From Hoyosella subflava DQS3-9A1 (GTDB lineage Bacteria; Actinomycetota; Actinomycetes; Mycobacteriales; Mycobacteriaceae): a stretch of DNA of 64,000 nt. The DNA is taken from contig NC_015564.1 of NCBI RefSeq assembly GCF_000214175.1, positions 2,728,001 to 2,792,000 on the forward strand, read 5' to 3'. The translations under genes were made by a program, and so were the position numbers. Each line of letters opens with the position of its first letter. Position 1 is the stretch's first letter. Below the pieces are notes generated by a model, which did not search any database, had not been told where the DNA came from, and saw only the letters and a program-made list of their open reading frames with translations. Of the stretch, positions 7,326 through 15,675 are shown piece by piece.

Positions 7326-9416
7326 CTACCTCACCGAGAGGTCGTCGACCTCCGCGAGGACGCGCAGTTCTTTGAGGGCCTGCTCCAGATAGTGTGTGAA
7401 TGATTCGACGTCTGGGATAATGGACGGACATGCGAGGATCCCGAAATCGAGGTGTCCGTCGTACGACATCACGGTGATGTTGATCGCGCCACTGATATCG
7501 GAGATGACGGACACAGGATAGTTCGCCAGCACTCGTGCACCTGCGACGTAGAGCGGCAACTGTGGCCCGGGGACATTCGAGATCAGCAAGTTAAATGGCA
7601 TTGTTACGGAGGTCGCGGCCCGGAAAACCGTTCGGGTGATAATGCCGTCGAGCAACTGCGGGATCATCGCGGTCACGTCGTGGAGCAGCGATGCGGGCGC
7701 TCTCGAAAAGCGGGTTTTAGCAGCGTCAAGAACTGGGCGGATCAGCTCCAGCCGACGTCCCGGGTCCGGCTCGTGTGTGGGCAGCGTGGTGGGCATGAAG
7801 GAGATCTGGTTGCCCGCGGTGCCATGCTGCTCCGGTGTGCGGACAGACACCGGCATTCCCACGACGATCGGCGCGTCAGGCAGCGCGTCGTGATCGAGCA
7901 GCCACTGCCGCAGCGCCGTGGTACACAGCGCCATCACGACGTCATTGACGGTGAAGCCGAGCGCATTCTTGATGGATTTCACATCCGAAAGCGGAACTGA
8001 CGCATACGCGAACGAACGTGCCGCAGTAATCCGCTCATTGAAGACCACTTTCGGAGGCGTGCCAGGCCGCGGAATGCTCTCCGCGTTCCGCCGCAGCAAC
8101 CGCTTCGCCTCCCTTCCAGCGCGTGCCGCACCAGGTAACGCGCCCACACCCGGTATATCAAGCAGGTGTGGGAGCACGCGCTGAACCTGGCGTACCGAGG
8201 CAACCGGACGCAGGACCGACTTCATAGCGCCCGCCTTGAGCATGTTCATCATGCTCGGTGCGGCGTGCTGCGTGACGGCTCCGCACGCTGGGGGGACATG
8301 GAAAGGCTCCGGGGTGAGGTCCATGACCGCAGCCATGACCTCGGCGCCGGACACTCCGTCGATTACCGCGTGGTGCACCTTGGAGTACAGGGCCTGTTTA
8401 CCGTCCGCCAAGCCTGAGATCAGGTAGAACTCCCACAGGGGCCGCGATCGGTCGAGTTGCCGCGCCGAAAGTTCGGCAACGAGGTCGCAAAGCTGCGTTT
8501 CCGTGCCGGGTGCGGGCACGGAGACGGACCGGATGTGGTAGCCGAGGTCAGGGTCGATCGTGTCATCCCAGTAGGGAAAGTCGAGGCCAAGCGGGACCTT
8601 GCGCAGCCGCCATCGCAGCGGGCCAATCAGGTGGAGTCGGCTCCTGATTACGTTCCGCACCGCATCGACGGTGAGCTTTCCGCTGGGCAGGGCGGACGGG
8701 TCAAGCAGTGTCAGTCCCCCTACATGCAGGAACGTAGTGTCGTTCTCTGCATTGAGGAACTGTACGTCGAGCGAGCTGAGCTGCCGTGTGGTGCGCGCCG
8801 CCTCGGGTACCCGCGCCGCACTCCGCGGCGATTCAGGCAGCGCCGGTTCGGGCTCACTCACGAGATCGAGCAGCGCACCCACCCGAGCCACTTCACCGTC
8901 TGCGAACGGAGCCCATTCACGCATGGCAACAATGCAGTGGCGCGAATCGAGTGGTATGTGGGCGACATGGCCGTTCTCGCTCAGCACGACACCGTCGAGC
9001 GGTCCGTCCGGCATCGTCTCGAGTGACACTGAATCCGCGCCGAGCAGTCGGGTGATCGCGTCGGACACGGGTACCTTTCCGGTCAGTGCCGCAAGGCCCG
9101 CCCGCAAAACAGCCGTCTCGCTGTCGACGAGACCGTTGACGGATGCAGTGGTGATGCCGACGCATTCCACGCCGTCCCCAGTGATCAGTGCGGCGATGTC
9201 CGTCGCATCGAGGTCGACGGGTGCACGGAGGACGAACTCGTCCATCACGCTGCCGGCTTCCGCCCATGCTGAGACCGGGAGGACCGTCACGGACAGCAGG
9301 TTGCACCGGCGTTCCGAGAGGCGCGCCGCCACCTGCGCTAGTGAGCCTGGCCGGTCAGCGAGCTGAGCTCGCACCCGCCACGTATGTCCCTCGTCGAAGA
9401 TCTGCTCCCACTCCAT
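7326..9416 (-). CDS. ACT-domain/WS-DGAT fusion (wax ester synthase/diacylglycerol acyltransferase)
   Basis: A 696-residue fusion. Residues about 10-85 are an ACT-type domain (WRVRAQLADRPGSLAQVAARL), followed by a linker to about 205 that resembles free-standing actinobacterial ACT proteins. Residues about 210-696 are a complete WS/DGAT enzyme: QLSSLDVQFL start, catalytic HHAVIDG at 348-354, and a later PLNLLISNVPG-type stretch (FNLLISNVPGPQ). WS/DGAT enzymes transfer fatty acyl from CoA to long-chain alcohols or diacylglycerol, making storage wax or triacylglycerol. The ACT part suggests control by a small ligand, perhaps an amino acid. No good ribosome site precedes ATG 9416, but a perfect hairpin lies at 9432-9452. 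Confidence 0.85.
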   Translation of the reverse strand: MEWEQIFDEGHTWRVRAQLADRPGSLAQVAARLSERRCNLLSVTVLPVSAWAEAGSVMDEFVLRAPVDLDATDIAALITGDGVECVGITTASVNGLVDSETAVLRAGLAALTGKVPVSDAITRLLGADSVSLETMPDGPLDGVVLSENGHVAHIPLDSRHCIVAMREWAPFADGEVARVGALLDLVSEPEPALPESPRSAARVPEAARTTRQLSSLDVQFLNAENDTTFLHVGGLTLLDPSALPSGKLTVDAVRNVIRSRLHLIGPLRWRLRKVPLGLDFPYWDDTIDPDLGYHIRSVSVPAPGTETQLCDLVAELSARQLDRSRPLWEFYLISGLADGKQALYSKVHHAVIDGVSGAEVMAAVMDLTPEPFHVPPACGAVTQHAAPSMMNMLKAGAMKSVLRPVASVRQVQRVLPHLLDIPGVGALPGAARAGREAKRLLRRNAESIPRPGTPPKVVFNERITAARSFAYASVPLSDVKSIKNALGFTVNDVVMALCTTALRQWLLDHDALPDAPIVVGMPVSVRTPEQHGTAGNQISFMPTTLPTHEPDPGRRLELIRPVLDAAKTRFSRAPASLLHDVTAMIPQLLDGIITRTVFRAATSVTMPFNLLISNVPGPQLPLYVAGARVLANYPVSVISDISGAINITVMSYDGHLDFGILACPSIIPDVESFTHYLEQALKELRVLAEVDDLSVR

Positions 9417-9431
9417 AGAGGGAGTCTCACG

Positions 9432-9452
9432 GACGATTGTTTCGCAATCGTC
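9432..9452 (-). promoter_or_regulatory. hairpin in the leader of the ACT-WS/DGAT gene
   Basis: GACGATTG (9432-9439), a 5-nt loop, then CAATCGTC (9445-9452) make a perfect 8-bp stem 15 nt upstream of the start codon. It could be an operator or an mRNA hairpin. No regulator is indicated nearby. Confidence 0.35.
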
Positions 9453-9518
9453 AGGTGCGGGTAACTGATGGTTTCGGGATCGCGCACACTGTTATGTCCG
9501 GCACCAAATCCGACATGC

Positions 9519-9535
9519 CGTATACTTGCGTACGC
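9519..9535 (+). promoter_or_regulatory. -10 element and palindromic operator of the DOPA-dioxygenase-like gene
   Basis: TATACT (9519-9524) is a near-consensus -10. It runs directly into TTGCGTACGCAA (9524-9535), a perfect 12-bp palindrome placed where transcription should begin. Outer bases extend the symmetry with one mismatch. This layout suits a repressor site, for example of the MarR/HxlR type, but no such gene is in the window. Confidence 0.45.
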
Positions 9536-9569
9536 AACTACTTTGCATCACTAGCCGGAGGCGTGTCCC

Positions 9570-10346
9570 ATGACAACCGCACAACGCATGCCCGCGGCGT
9601 TCCTCGGACATGGCAACCCCATGAACGCGCTCGAACGCAACCGCTACACCGAGGCCTGGCGCAGCTTCGGTGAATCAGTTCCGGCCCCGCGAGCGATCCT
9701 CGTGATCTCGGCACACTGGTACACCAACGCCACCGTCGTTACGGGCATGTCCGCGCCACGCACGATTCACGACTTCTATGGGTTCCCCCAGGAACTCTTC
9801 GACGTCGAATACCCCGCACCAGGTATGCCGGAACTCGCCACCGAGGTTGCCGATGCCGTCAGTCCCACGTGGGTCGGCTGCGACGTCGACAGCTGGGGTA
9901 TCGACCACGGGACCTGGTCAATCCTGCTCCACGCGTTCCCCGAAGCCCGCATACCCGTCGTGCAGCTCTCGCTGAACGCATTCAAAAGCTTCGATCACCA
10001 CCTTGAACTAGGGCGGAAGCTCGGGGCGCTGCGCGACAGCGGGGTGCTTATCATCGGCAGCGGCAATATCGTTCACAACCTTCGCGCCGTCGATTTCAGT
10101 AAGGCAGGATTCGGGTTCGATTGGGCTCGGAGATTCGATGACGCCGCTCGCGACATCCTCACCACCTCGCCCGCTGAGGTGACTGCCCTCGATGGGCACG
10201 CAGACTTCGCGCTGGCCGTTCCTACGCCTGACCACTACCTTCCACTGCTATACATAGCCGGTCTTGCCCAGGACGAACCACTTAAACCATTGGTCGACGG
10301 TCACGAGGCAGGGTCGATTTCCATGGCGTCGTACACCCTCGGGTAG
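9570..10346 (+). CDS. ygiD: 4,5-DOPA-dioxygenase-like extradiol ring-cleavage dioxygenase (YgiD/LigB family)
   Basis: A 258-residue enzyme of the class III extradiol dioxygenase fold: FLGHGNPMNALE at the start (first metal His), VISAHWYT (second metal His), the family's IHDFYGFP and YPAPGMPEL, and GSGNIVHNLR carrying a further conserved His. Members open catechol-type rings using a single metal; the physiological substrate in bacteria is often unknown. ATG start with GGAGGCG upstream. A palindrome over the presumed transcription start suggests repression until a substrate appears. exoIII follows 30 nt later and could be co-transcribed. Confidence 0.88.
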   Translation: MTTAQRMPAAFLGHGNPMNALERNRYTEAWRSFGESVPAPRAILVISAHWYTNATVVTGMSAPRTIHDFYGFPQELFDVEYPAPGMPELATEVADAVSPTWVGCDVDSWGIDHGTWSILLHAFPEARIPVVQLSLNAFKSFDHHLELGRKLGALRDSGVLIIGSGNIVHNLRAVDFSKAGFGFDWARRFDDAARDILTTSPAEVTALDGHADFALAVPTPDHYLPLLYIAGLAQDEPLKPLVDGHEAGSISMASYTLG

Positions 10347-10376
10347 CGGTTTGCGTTATTCCGTAGGGTTGACTTC

Positions 10377-11240
10377 GTGAGAGTCGCTACGTGGAACGTC
10401 AACTCTGTGAAGCAGCGCGTGCCCCGGTTACTTCCGTGGCTCGATGACCGCCAGCCTGACGTGGTGTGTCTGCAGGAACTGAAACTCACTGACGATGCGT
10501 TCGCCGACCTGCTTGGCGCCGAACTCGAAAGCCGCGGCTACCAGTGGGCCGTCAGCGGTGAGGTCCAGTGGAACGGGGTGGCTTTGCTTTCGCGCGCAGG
10601 ACTCGACGATCCAGTAGTGGGCATCACGGGCGCACCCGGATTTCCGCACCCCGAAGCGCGCGCCGTCTCAGCGGTGTGCGACGGCATCAGGGTGTACTCG
10701 CTGTACGTGCCCAATGGCCGAGAGCCAGACTCCGATCACTACCGCTACAAGCTCGAATGGCTCGCAGCACTGCGGGATATGGTGGCAGACCGTCCGGGGG
10801 ATTCACTTGTCTGCGGTGATATGAACATCGCCCCCGCTGATGCCGACGTGTTCGACCCCGCCGCGTATGTTGGCCACACGCACGTCACCAAACCGGAGCG
10901 CGACGCTCTCGCGCAATTGCATGCCCTAGGTTTGCGGGATCTTCTGCGCGAACGCTGGCCCGACGAGCGCGTCTTCACTTACTGGGATTACCGCGCGGGA
11001 ATGTTTCACAAAGACCTTGGCATGCGAATCGACCTGATTCTCGGCAGCGAACCCGTCAGCGAACGAGTGCGTGCGGCGTGGGTTGACCGCCATGCGCGCA
11101 AAGGAAAAGGTCCCAGCGACCACGCTCCGGTCATCGTCGACCTCGACGCTGCGCCAGACGGCGACATCGGGCCGCTCGTCCCGCCCCCGTCGTCGCGGCA
11201 GGCGAAGACATCAGGAGTGAAGCTCCCCCAGTCCCGATAG
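10377..11240 (+). CDS. xthA: exodeoxyribonuclease III / AP endonuclease
   Basis: A 287-residue EEP-fold nuclease for base-excision repair that cleaves 5' to abasic sites and trims 3' ends. Motifs in order: ATWNVNSVKQRVPRLL (Asn7 region), VVCLQELKL (metal Glu), YSLYVPNG, CGDMNIAP (Asp/Asn pair), DYRAGMFHKDLGMRIDLIL and a final SDHAPVIVDL (catalytic Asp-His). A Pro/Ser-rich tail of about 25 residues follows the catalytic core. GTG start. It is convergent with a VOC gene, with a strong hairpin repeat between them. Confidence 0.95.
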   Translation: MRVATWNVNSVKQRVPRLLPWLDDRQPDVVCLQELKLTDDAFADLLGAELESRGYQWAVSGEVQWNGVALLSRAGLDDPVVGITGAPGFPHPEARAVSAVCDGIRVYSLYVPNGREPDSDHYRYKLEWLAALRDMVADRPGDSLVCGDMNIAPADADVFDPAAYVGHTHVTKPERDALAQLHALGLRDLLRERWPDERVFTYWDYRAGMFHKDLGMRIDLILGSEPVSERVRAAWVDRHARKGKGPSDHAPVIVDLDAAPDGDIGPLVPPPSSRQAKTSGVKLPQSR

Positions 11241-11270
11241 GCCATGCCTGTGCGCCAGCGGCGAATTCGA

Positions 11271-11330
11271 TTCGCCCACCTTTGAGCGACAATCGAGCGG
11301 GCGAGGCCGCGGTGTCGCTCAGAGGTGGGC
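11271..11330. repeat. intergenic palindromic repeat, family 2, copy 2
   Basis: Lies between the convergent xthA and VOC genes. Arms 11274-11291 and 11313-11330 are 18 nt each and pair with one mismatch, around GCCCACC and GAGCGACA. The left arm with its flank (TTCGCCCACCTTTGAGCGAC) also occurs at 2129. It could serve as a bidirectional terminator. Confidence 0.65.
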
Positions 11331-11365
11331 AAACGGAACTCTCCCCAGGGGCCTGTAAAGGCGGG

Positions 11366-11764
11366 TTACTTACGCGGTTCACCGCGGTAAGCACCAAACG
11401 ACCACAGATTCCCTTCAGGGTCGGCAACCAGGAATTCGCGGTTGCCGTAATCCTGGTCAACTGGCTCGTGAATGATCTTTGCCCCGGCTGCTTTGGCTTT
11501 CTCGAATAGCGCGTCGACATGGTCGGTAACGACATAGCACAGACCTGTCCCCGGCTCGCGGGAGAATTCCTTCGGACTGTTGTCGCCGAGCATGACTCCG
11601 CCGCCTTCAGGCCAATCAAGTTGAGCGTGCACGACGGTGTCGCCCTCGGTGTAGACGGCGGTCGCCTCAAAGCCGAGAACCGTGGTGAGCCAATCAATAA
11701 GTTCCTTCGCGCTGCGTGCCTGCAGCGTCGGCCAAACTGTTGGTGCAGGTGCAGATGCTTTCAT
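11366..11764 (-). CDS. VOC (glyoxalase/bleomycin-resistance fold) protein
   Basis: A 132-residue single-copy VOC-superfamily protein: AKELIDWLTTVLGFEATAVY, VDALFEKAKAAGAKIIHEP, then YGNREFLVADPEGNLWSFG, the typical metal-site end strand. Substrate unknown; the fold covers glyoxalases, dioxygenases and antibiotic-binding proteins. I place the start at ATG 11762-11764, five nt after the stop of the AraC-type gene. A longer frame exists but would overlap that gene. The pair should be co-transcribed, so the AraC protein may control it. Confidence 0.8.
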   Translation of the reverse strand: MKASAPAPTVWPTLQARSAKELIDWLTTVLGFEATAVYTEGDTVVHAQLDWPEGGGVMLGDNSPKEFSREPGTGLCYVVTDHVDALFEKAKAAGAKIIHEPVDQDYGNREFLVADPEGNLWSFGAYRGEPRK

Positions 11765-11769
11765 GGAGT

Positions 11770-12624
11770 CTATTTTTCGCGTCGGTCGTGGCCACCGGCT
11801 TGTAAATTCTGGAACTCTTCTGCCAGCCATCGGGTGGGCGTCGTCCCCGTGAATCGCCGGAACTCCCGCACCAGGTGAGCGTGGTCGTAGAAACCGCATT
11901 CGGCGGCTACATCGGCAAACACCGGCGTATGACCACCCCGCAGACTAGCGCCAACGAGCGTGATCGCTCTGTCGAACCGGATCAGCCTCCCCGCGTCCTT
12001 TGGCGAAATTCCCGTTTCGTTGCGGAACAAGTCCGTAAGACGGCGCGAACTGAGATTCACGACATCGGCGACCTGGCCGGCGGTCGCCGCACCTCCTGTG
12101 GCAGCAAGATGATTCCACGCGCCGAAAAGCTCCCGCCGCGGCGACTTCGCCGTCGCATCCAGCCGTCGGTGCAGGTAGTCGCGCAGCGTATCGAATCGCT
12201 GCTGCCATGTCGGCAGCTCGTGCAATTCTTCGCGCAGCAGGCCGATTCCGCGGCCAAGCAGACCCGCGCCCTCATAGGTCAGCTCAGATAGCTCACCAAC
12301 TGGCACGCCGAACAGTTGGCGTGCCAGCAAAGGGTGCACCGCAAGCTGAACTCCAGCTTGGTGTTCCGGCTGCCGCACATACGCGGGCGAGGTGTGCAAA
12401 CCACTGATGACCACCTCGTTGCGCAACGTCACACCGGCGGCAAGATCCTCAGCTGAAGCAGCTGTCTCGATCGGGTCGTCGAGGCTGATGATGAACGTCA
12501 CGTACTGCGAGGGCAAACCACGATGGACTCCGGGACTGAGCCCCTCCGAACGGTAGCCGTAGGCCGCGGCGATCCCAGGGATGCGCATGCTTCCCCGTGC
12601 GAACTCCATCACCGGTGCGGTCAC
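11770..12624 (-). CDS. AraC family transcriptional regulator
   Basis: A 284-residue protein. The N-terminal half is a cupin-like ligand domain with HPLLARQLFGVP. The C-terminal AraC domain has two helix-turn-helix motifs, VADVVNLSSRRLTDLFRNE and VAAECGFYDHAHLVREFRRF, followed by GTTPTRWLAEE. GTG start at 12622-12624. It is divergent from an AlkZ-like gene (37 nt between starts) and lies immediately upstream of a VOC gene, which are its likely targets. Confidence 0.88.
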   Translation of the reverse strand: MTAPVMEFARGSMRIPGIAAAYGYRSEGLSPGVHRGLPSQYVTFIISLDDPIETAASAEDLAAGVTLRNEVVISGLHTSPAYVRQPEHQAGVQLAVHPLLARQLFGVPVGELSELTYEGAGLLGRGIGLLREELHELPTWQQRFDTLRDYLHRRLDATAKSPRRELFGAWNHLAATGGAATAGQVADVVNLSSRRLTDLFRNETGISPKDAGRLIRFDRAITLVGASLRGGHTPVFADVAAECGFYDHAHLVREFRRFTGTTPTRWLAEEFQNLQAGGHDRREK

Positions 12625-12661
12625 AACCCAATTCTAGGGACACATGTGAGAGGCTCACGAC

Positions 12662-13843
12662 ATGCGCATAACCGATGCCGAGCGCCGGGCGCGGCTTGTC
12701 GAATTCCACCACCTCAGAGGTGACGCGTCCTCGCCGCTGCAGGCTGCACGCGACGTGGTTGTTCTGCATGCGACTGATCCTGCCACCGTGTACCTTTCCG
12801 CTCTGGCCCGGTGCGCCTCCGCATCACTAAGTGACATCGCGAAAACCATGTACGACGATCGGGCGCTGGTCCGGATGCTCGCCATGCGCCGCACAATGTT
12901 CGTGGTTCCGGCGGACTTCGTCGCGATTGTTCATCATGGGGCCTCAACCGATGTCGCGGCGCGCATCCGGAAGCACCTTCTCAAGCAGCTCGCGACCGTT
13001 CCCACTGAACCGGAACTGCCCGACGACCTGCCTGCGTGGCTCGAGAAGGTCGAGAAAGGGGTGGAGTCGGCGTTAATGCGTCGCGGCACCGCAACTGGGA
13101 CTGAACTCGCTGTCGAAGAGCCCCGCCTGCGCACCGCGCTTCTTCCCACGACGGAGCGCGCGTGGGACGTCCGGCGCACGATCACCTCTCAAGTCCTCAC
13201 GATGATGGGTGCGGAAGGACGGATAGTTCGGTGTGAGCCCCGCGGCACGTGGACGTCGCGGCACCACACCTGGGAACCCGGCCATTCTTGGTGGCCAAAT
13301 GGCATCGAGGAACTCGAGACGGCCAATGCGCGTCAGGAACTCGCGGCCGCGTACATCCACCGCTTCGGGCCCGTCACTGAGGCGGACGTCGCTTGGTGGA
13401 CGGGGTGGCCGCTTGGTGTGACGAGGAAGGCGCTCGCCGCACTTGACACCGTGACTGTCGAGGCGGGCAGCGGCAGTGCACTGATGCTGGCGGACGACGT
13501 CAAAGTTCAAGGCAGCGCGGTCGACGGTTGTGCGACTCTGCTTCCAGCGCTCGATCCCACGCCGATGGGCTGGAAGGAGCGCGCCTGGTATCTCCCCGAA
13601 GACCCGGCCCCGCTGTTTGACCGCAACGGCAATATTGGCCCCACCGTCTGGTGGGAGGGCGAGATCATCGGCGGCTGGGCGATCCGTAACGATGGCAGTA
13701 TCGCGACCAGGCTGTTGAGTGACCGTGGTGCCGCCGCGAGCTCCGCTGTCGCCACTGCTGTGGAGGAGCTCACGCCCAGACTCGACGGGACCGTTGTCAT
13801 CCCGTCATTCCGCACACCTCTTGAACGTGAGCTCAGTAGCTAG
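12662..13843 (+). CDS. winged-helix (HTH_42) protein related to AlkZ/YcaQ DNA glycosylases
   Basis: A 393-residue member of the HTH_42 superfamily, which in AlkZ and YcaQ/AlkX unhooks alkylated or cross-linked bases. Three winged-helix-like segments are visible: LVEFHHLRGDAS, then AMRRTMFVVPADF, then the EADVAWWTGWPLG region. The family ends with a beta barrel here around WWEGEIIGGWAI. At the catalytic loop, where relatives carry Q-x-Q or Q-x-D, this protein reads VVLHATDPATVYLSA, i.e. His-Ala-Thr. Activity is therefore uncertain. ATG start, divergent from the AraC regulator. The 158 bp after its stop hold TCAGCGTT/AACGCTGA inverted copies but no gene. Confidence 0.8.
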   Translation: MRITDAERRARLVEFHHLRGDASSPLQAARDVVVLHATDPATVYLSALARCASASLSDIAKTMYDDRALVRMLAMRRTMFVVPADFVAIVHHGASTDVAARIRKHLLKQLATVPTEPELPDDLPAWLEKVEKGVESALMRRGTATGTELAVEEPRLRTALLPTTERAWDVRRTITSQVLTMMGAEGRIVRCEPRGTWTSRHHTWEPGHSWWPNGIEELETANARQELAAAYIHRFGPVTEADVAWWTGWPLGVTRKALAALDTVTVEAGSGSALMLADDVKVQGSAVDGCATLLPALDPTPMGWKERAWYLPEDPAPLFDRNGNIGPTVWWEGEIIGGWAIRNDGSIATRLLSDRGAAASSAVATAVEELTPRLDGTVVIPSFRTPLERELSS

Positions 13844-14001
13844 CGCATTCAGCGTTAGCCTCCTCCCGGATGCAAGCCTCCAGACGTTCTGAACGCTGAT
13901 TCCAGAGCATCCAATACTCCGCAGGCTACAGCGCTGAAATGTACGTTTTGCGCCTGCTCACAAAAAAGCATCTCCCTCCGGGGCCCTGAAGTAGTTCGCG
14001 G

Positions 14002-14547
14002 CTATTCACCGACGTCTCGCAGGCTCCCGCTTACTGGCCCATCGGGGTCAAGAATCATGCAGACGACCTCGCGATCTCCCCCAGCCCAGGTCACCTCAGT
14101 GGGATAAAGGAAGTTAAGGACGTACTTGGACGACTCCTCTTCGGTCCCCGTAAACGCCTGGAATTCGTCGCGGCACCCGTCTCGGGCTGTCTCTTGGACC
14201 TCGTTGTCGCCGGGAAATTCCGTTCCGTCGAGTTGGTAGATCGCGAAGATCTCCTGCTGATGCGGCTCGTCGCACGGCACGACGGCGACGGTTCCTGGCG
14301 TTGACGCTTCCTCAGGGCCGAGGAGGCAGTCACCCACCTGCACATCGAACTCACTCACTTCCCTCGTGCCGGCATCATGTTCTGCCGTCGCCGCTCCTGG
14401 GCTCGTGGGTTCTGCATCGTCGGTGGCGTCACCGCCTCCAGCCGAGCACGAGATGGCTGCTAGAGGAGCTGCCGCCAGCACAAGACCGGACAGCCTTCGG
14501 CGGCGCCTACCGGTGCGCGATGCGGGACCGAAACGGTTAGTGGACAT
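14002..14547 (-). CDS. septum-formation-family lipoprotein
   Basis: A 181-residue exported protein: Arg-rich start, hydrophobic stretch, then AISCSAGGG, a lipobox-like site (Cys near residue 34), so probably a lipid-anchored protein. The mature region fits the actinobacterial Septum_form domain: VQVGDCLLG, VAVVPCDEPHQQEIFAIYQL, CRDEFQAFTG and a final VVCMILDP, with paired Cys likely forming disulfides. Role unknown despite the family name. ATG start with GAAGGGTG upstream. The next gene on the same strand lies 65 nt upstream at 14613 and is also secreted. Confidence 0.75.
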   Translation of the reverse strand: MSTNRFGPASRTGRRRRRLSGLVLAAAPLAAISCSAGGGDATDDAEPTSPGAATAEHDAGTREVSEFDVQVGDCLLGPEEASTPGTVAVVPCDEPHQQEIFAIYQLDGTEFPGDNEVQETARDGCRDEFQAFTGTEEESSKYVLNFLYPTEVTWAGGDREVVCMILDPDGPVSGSLRDVGE

Positions 14548-14612
14548 GGAACACCCTTCTCGAGAAGCCCTTCGGGAAAGGATATTCGCCCGCGCCTAGC
14601 CGCCTCAAACGC

Positions 14613-14921
14613 CTACCGTGCGAGGTAGACGCCGCCGGTGCTGTTCATGTCGTACCGTGATCCCGTGTTACCGGTCTTCCACACGATTTCCCATTCACCG
14701 TCCGCGCCGCAGACTAGTGGCCCTGAGCGCGTACCTGTTGGAACGTACTTGATACGCACGTTGCCCTCCGCGTCTTCTTCCTCAACGGCGCAGTAACCTG
14801 GGTAGCCGGTCGGCCCCGATGTGTTGGGCACGGCCGACGCGAAAGGCGCACCGCCCACTAGAAGCGCAATCGGGGCAGCGATGAGAAAGGCCTTGGCGGC
14901 AGCAGAGCGGAAGCGGGTCAT
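14613..14921 (-). CDS. small secreted protein
   Basis: A 102-residue protein starting at ATG 14919-14921, chosen because CAGGAG lies 8 nt upstream. Longer in-frame starts would run into the divergent Nudix gene's leader. It has a clear signal peptide (MTRFRSAAAKAFL..., cleavage after PFASA). The mature part has two Cys (YPGYCAVEE and PLVCGADGEW), probably a disulfide. No known domain. It precedes the septum-formation-type lipoprotein on the same strand. Confidence 0.7.
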   Translation of the reverse strand: MTRFRSAAAKAFLIAAPIALLVGGAPFASAVPNTSGPTGYPGYCAVEEEDAEGNVRIKYVPTGTRSGPLVCGADGEWEIVWKTGNTGSRYDMNSTGGVYLAR

Positions 14922-15049
14922 TGAGTGTTCTCCTGAGAAATCCGCCCGACTTGTCCGGGCGGTGTCATTCAAGGATGTGCGTTGCATCCGCGATTCCGTA
15001 GACACCCTAGGGGTGGGCTTCTGCCCCTGAGACTGCATTATGGTGAAGC

Positions 15050-15628
15050 ATGCCTGTGTCTATGGATGAGGTCGTCCAGCGAGTCGCCGCATATCAGCCT
15101 CGAAGTCTCCCGCCGGACGGAATGCGGGCCGCGACGGCGCTGGTGCTCTGCGCGGAACCGGAACCGCTGTTCGTGGTGATCCGGCGGGCGACGAGGCACG
15201 GTGATCCCTGGTCTGGGCATGCCGCGCTACCTGGTGGCCGTTGCGACAAATCGGACGTCGACGCTGCCGCGACCGCACGCCGCGAGACACACGAGGAGAT
15301 CGGACTGATCGTCGGCGAACCCGTCGGCCAGCTCGACGACATCGGCGGCCGATTCCACAAAGGTGTGGTCACACCAGTCGTTTTTCAGATTTCGCGCGCC
15401 CAGCCGCTGCACCCCGACCCACGTGAGGTCGCTGCCGCCCACTGGGTCCCGTTGTCACTGCTAGAGGATCCCAAGCGGCGCACGCGTCACCCGCACCGCA
15501 AAATTGGCCCGTGGCCAGCGTGGGACTACCAAACGGGGGACGTACCACCGCTGGATTCGCTGATCATCTGGGGACTGACACATCGGATTCTGAGCAATTT
15601 CCTTGACGTCATAGACCCGGCCCGGTAG
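15050..15628 (+). CDS. Nudix hydrolase, CoA-pyrophosphatase-like (NudL type)
   Basis: A 192-residue Nudix protein. The Nudix box follows WSGHAALPGG and reads GRCDKSD then RETHEEIGL; the first Glu of the G-x5-E pattern is replaced by Asp, while the REx2EEx metal-binding part is intact. The WSGHAALPGG stretch and the PHRKIGPWPAWDYQTGD tail resemble the CoA/acyl-CoA diphosphatase subgroup. Such enzymes hydrolyse nucleoside-diphosphate-linked compounds. ATG start. Followed 47 nt later by a small membrane protein. Confidence 0.82.
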   Translation: MPVSMDEVVQRVAAYQPRSLPPDGMRAATALVLCAEPEPLFVVIRRATRHGDPWSGHAALPGGRCDKSDVDAAATARRETHEEIGLIVGEPVGQLDDIGGRFHKGVVTPVVFQISRAQPLHPDPREVAAAHWVPLSLLEDPKRRTRHPHRKIGPWPAWDYQTGDVPPLDSLIIWGLTHRILSNFLDVIDPAR

Positions 15629-15675
15629 CGGGGCGCCTCAGCCAGTCCAGTCATTTGCGGGTACATTTGCAAGGC

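Noticed and set aside
13846-13915. TCAGCGTT ... AACGCTGA inverted repeat as a terminator
   Set aside because: The loop is about 36 nt, there is no U-tract, and the gene before it ends only just upstream; too weak to call.
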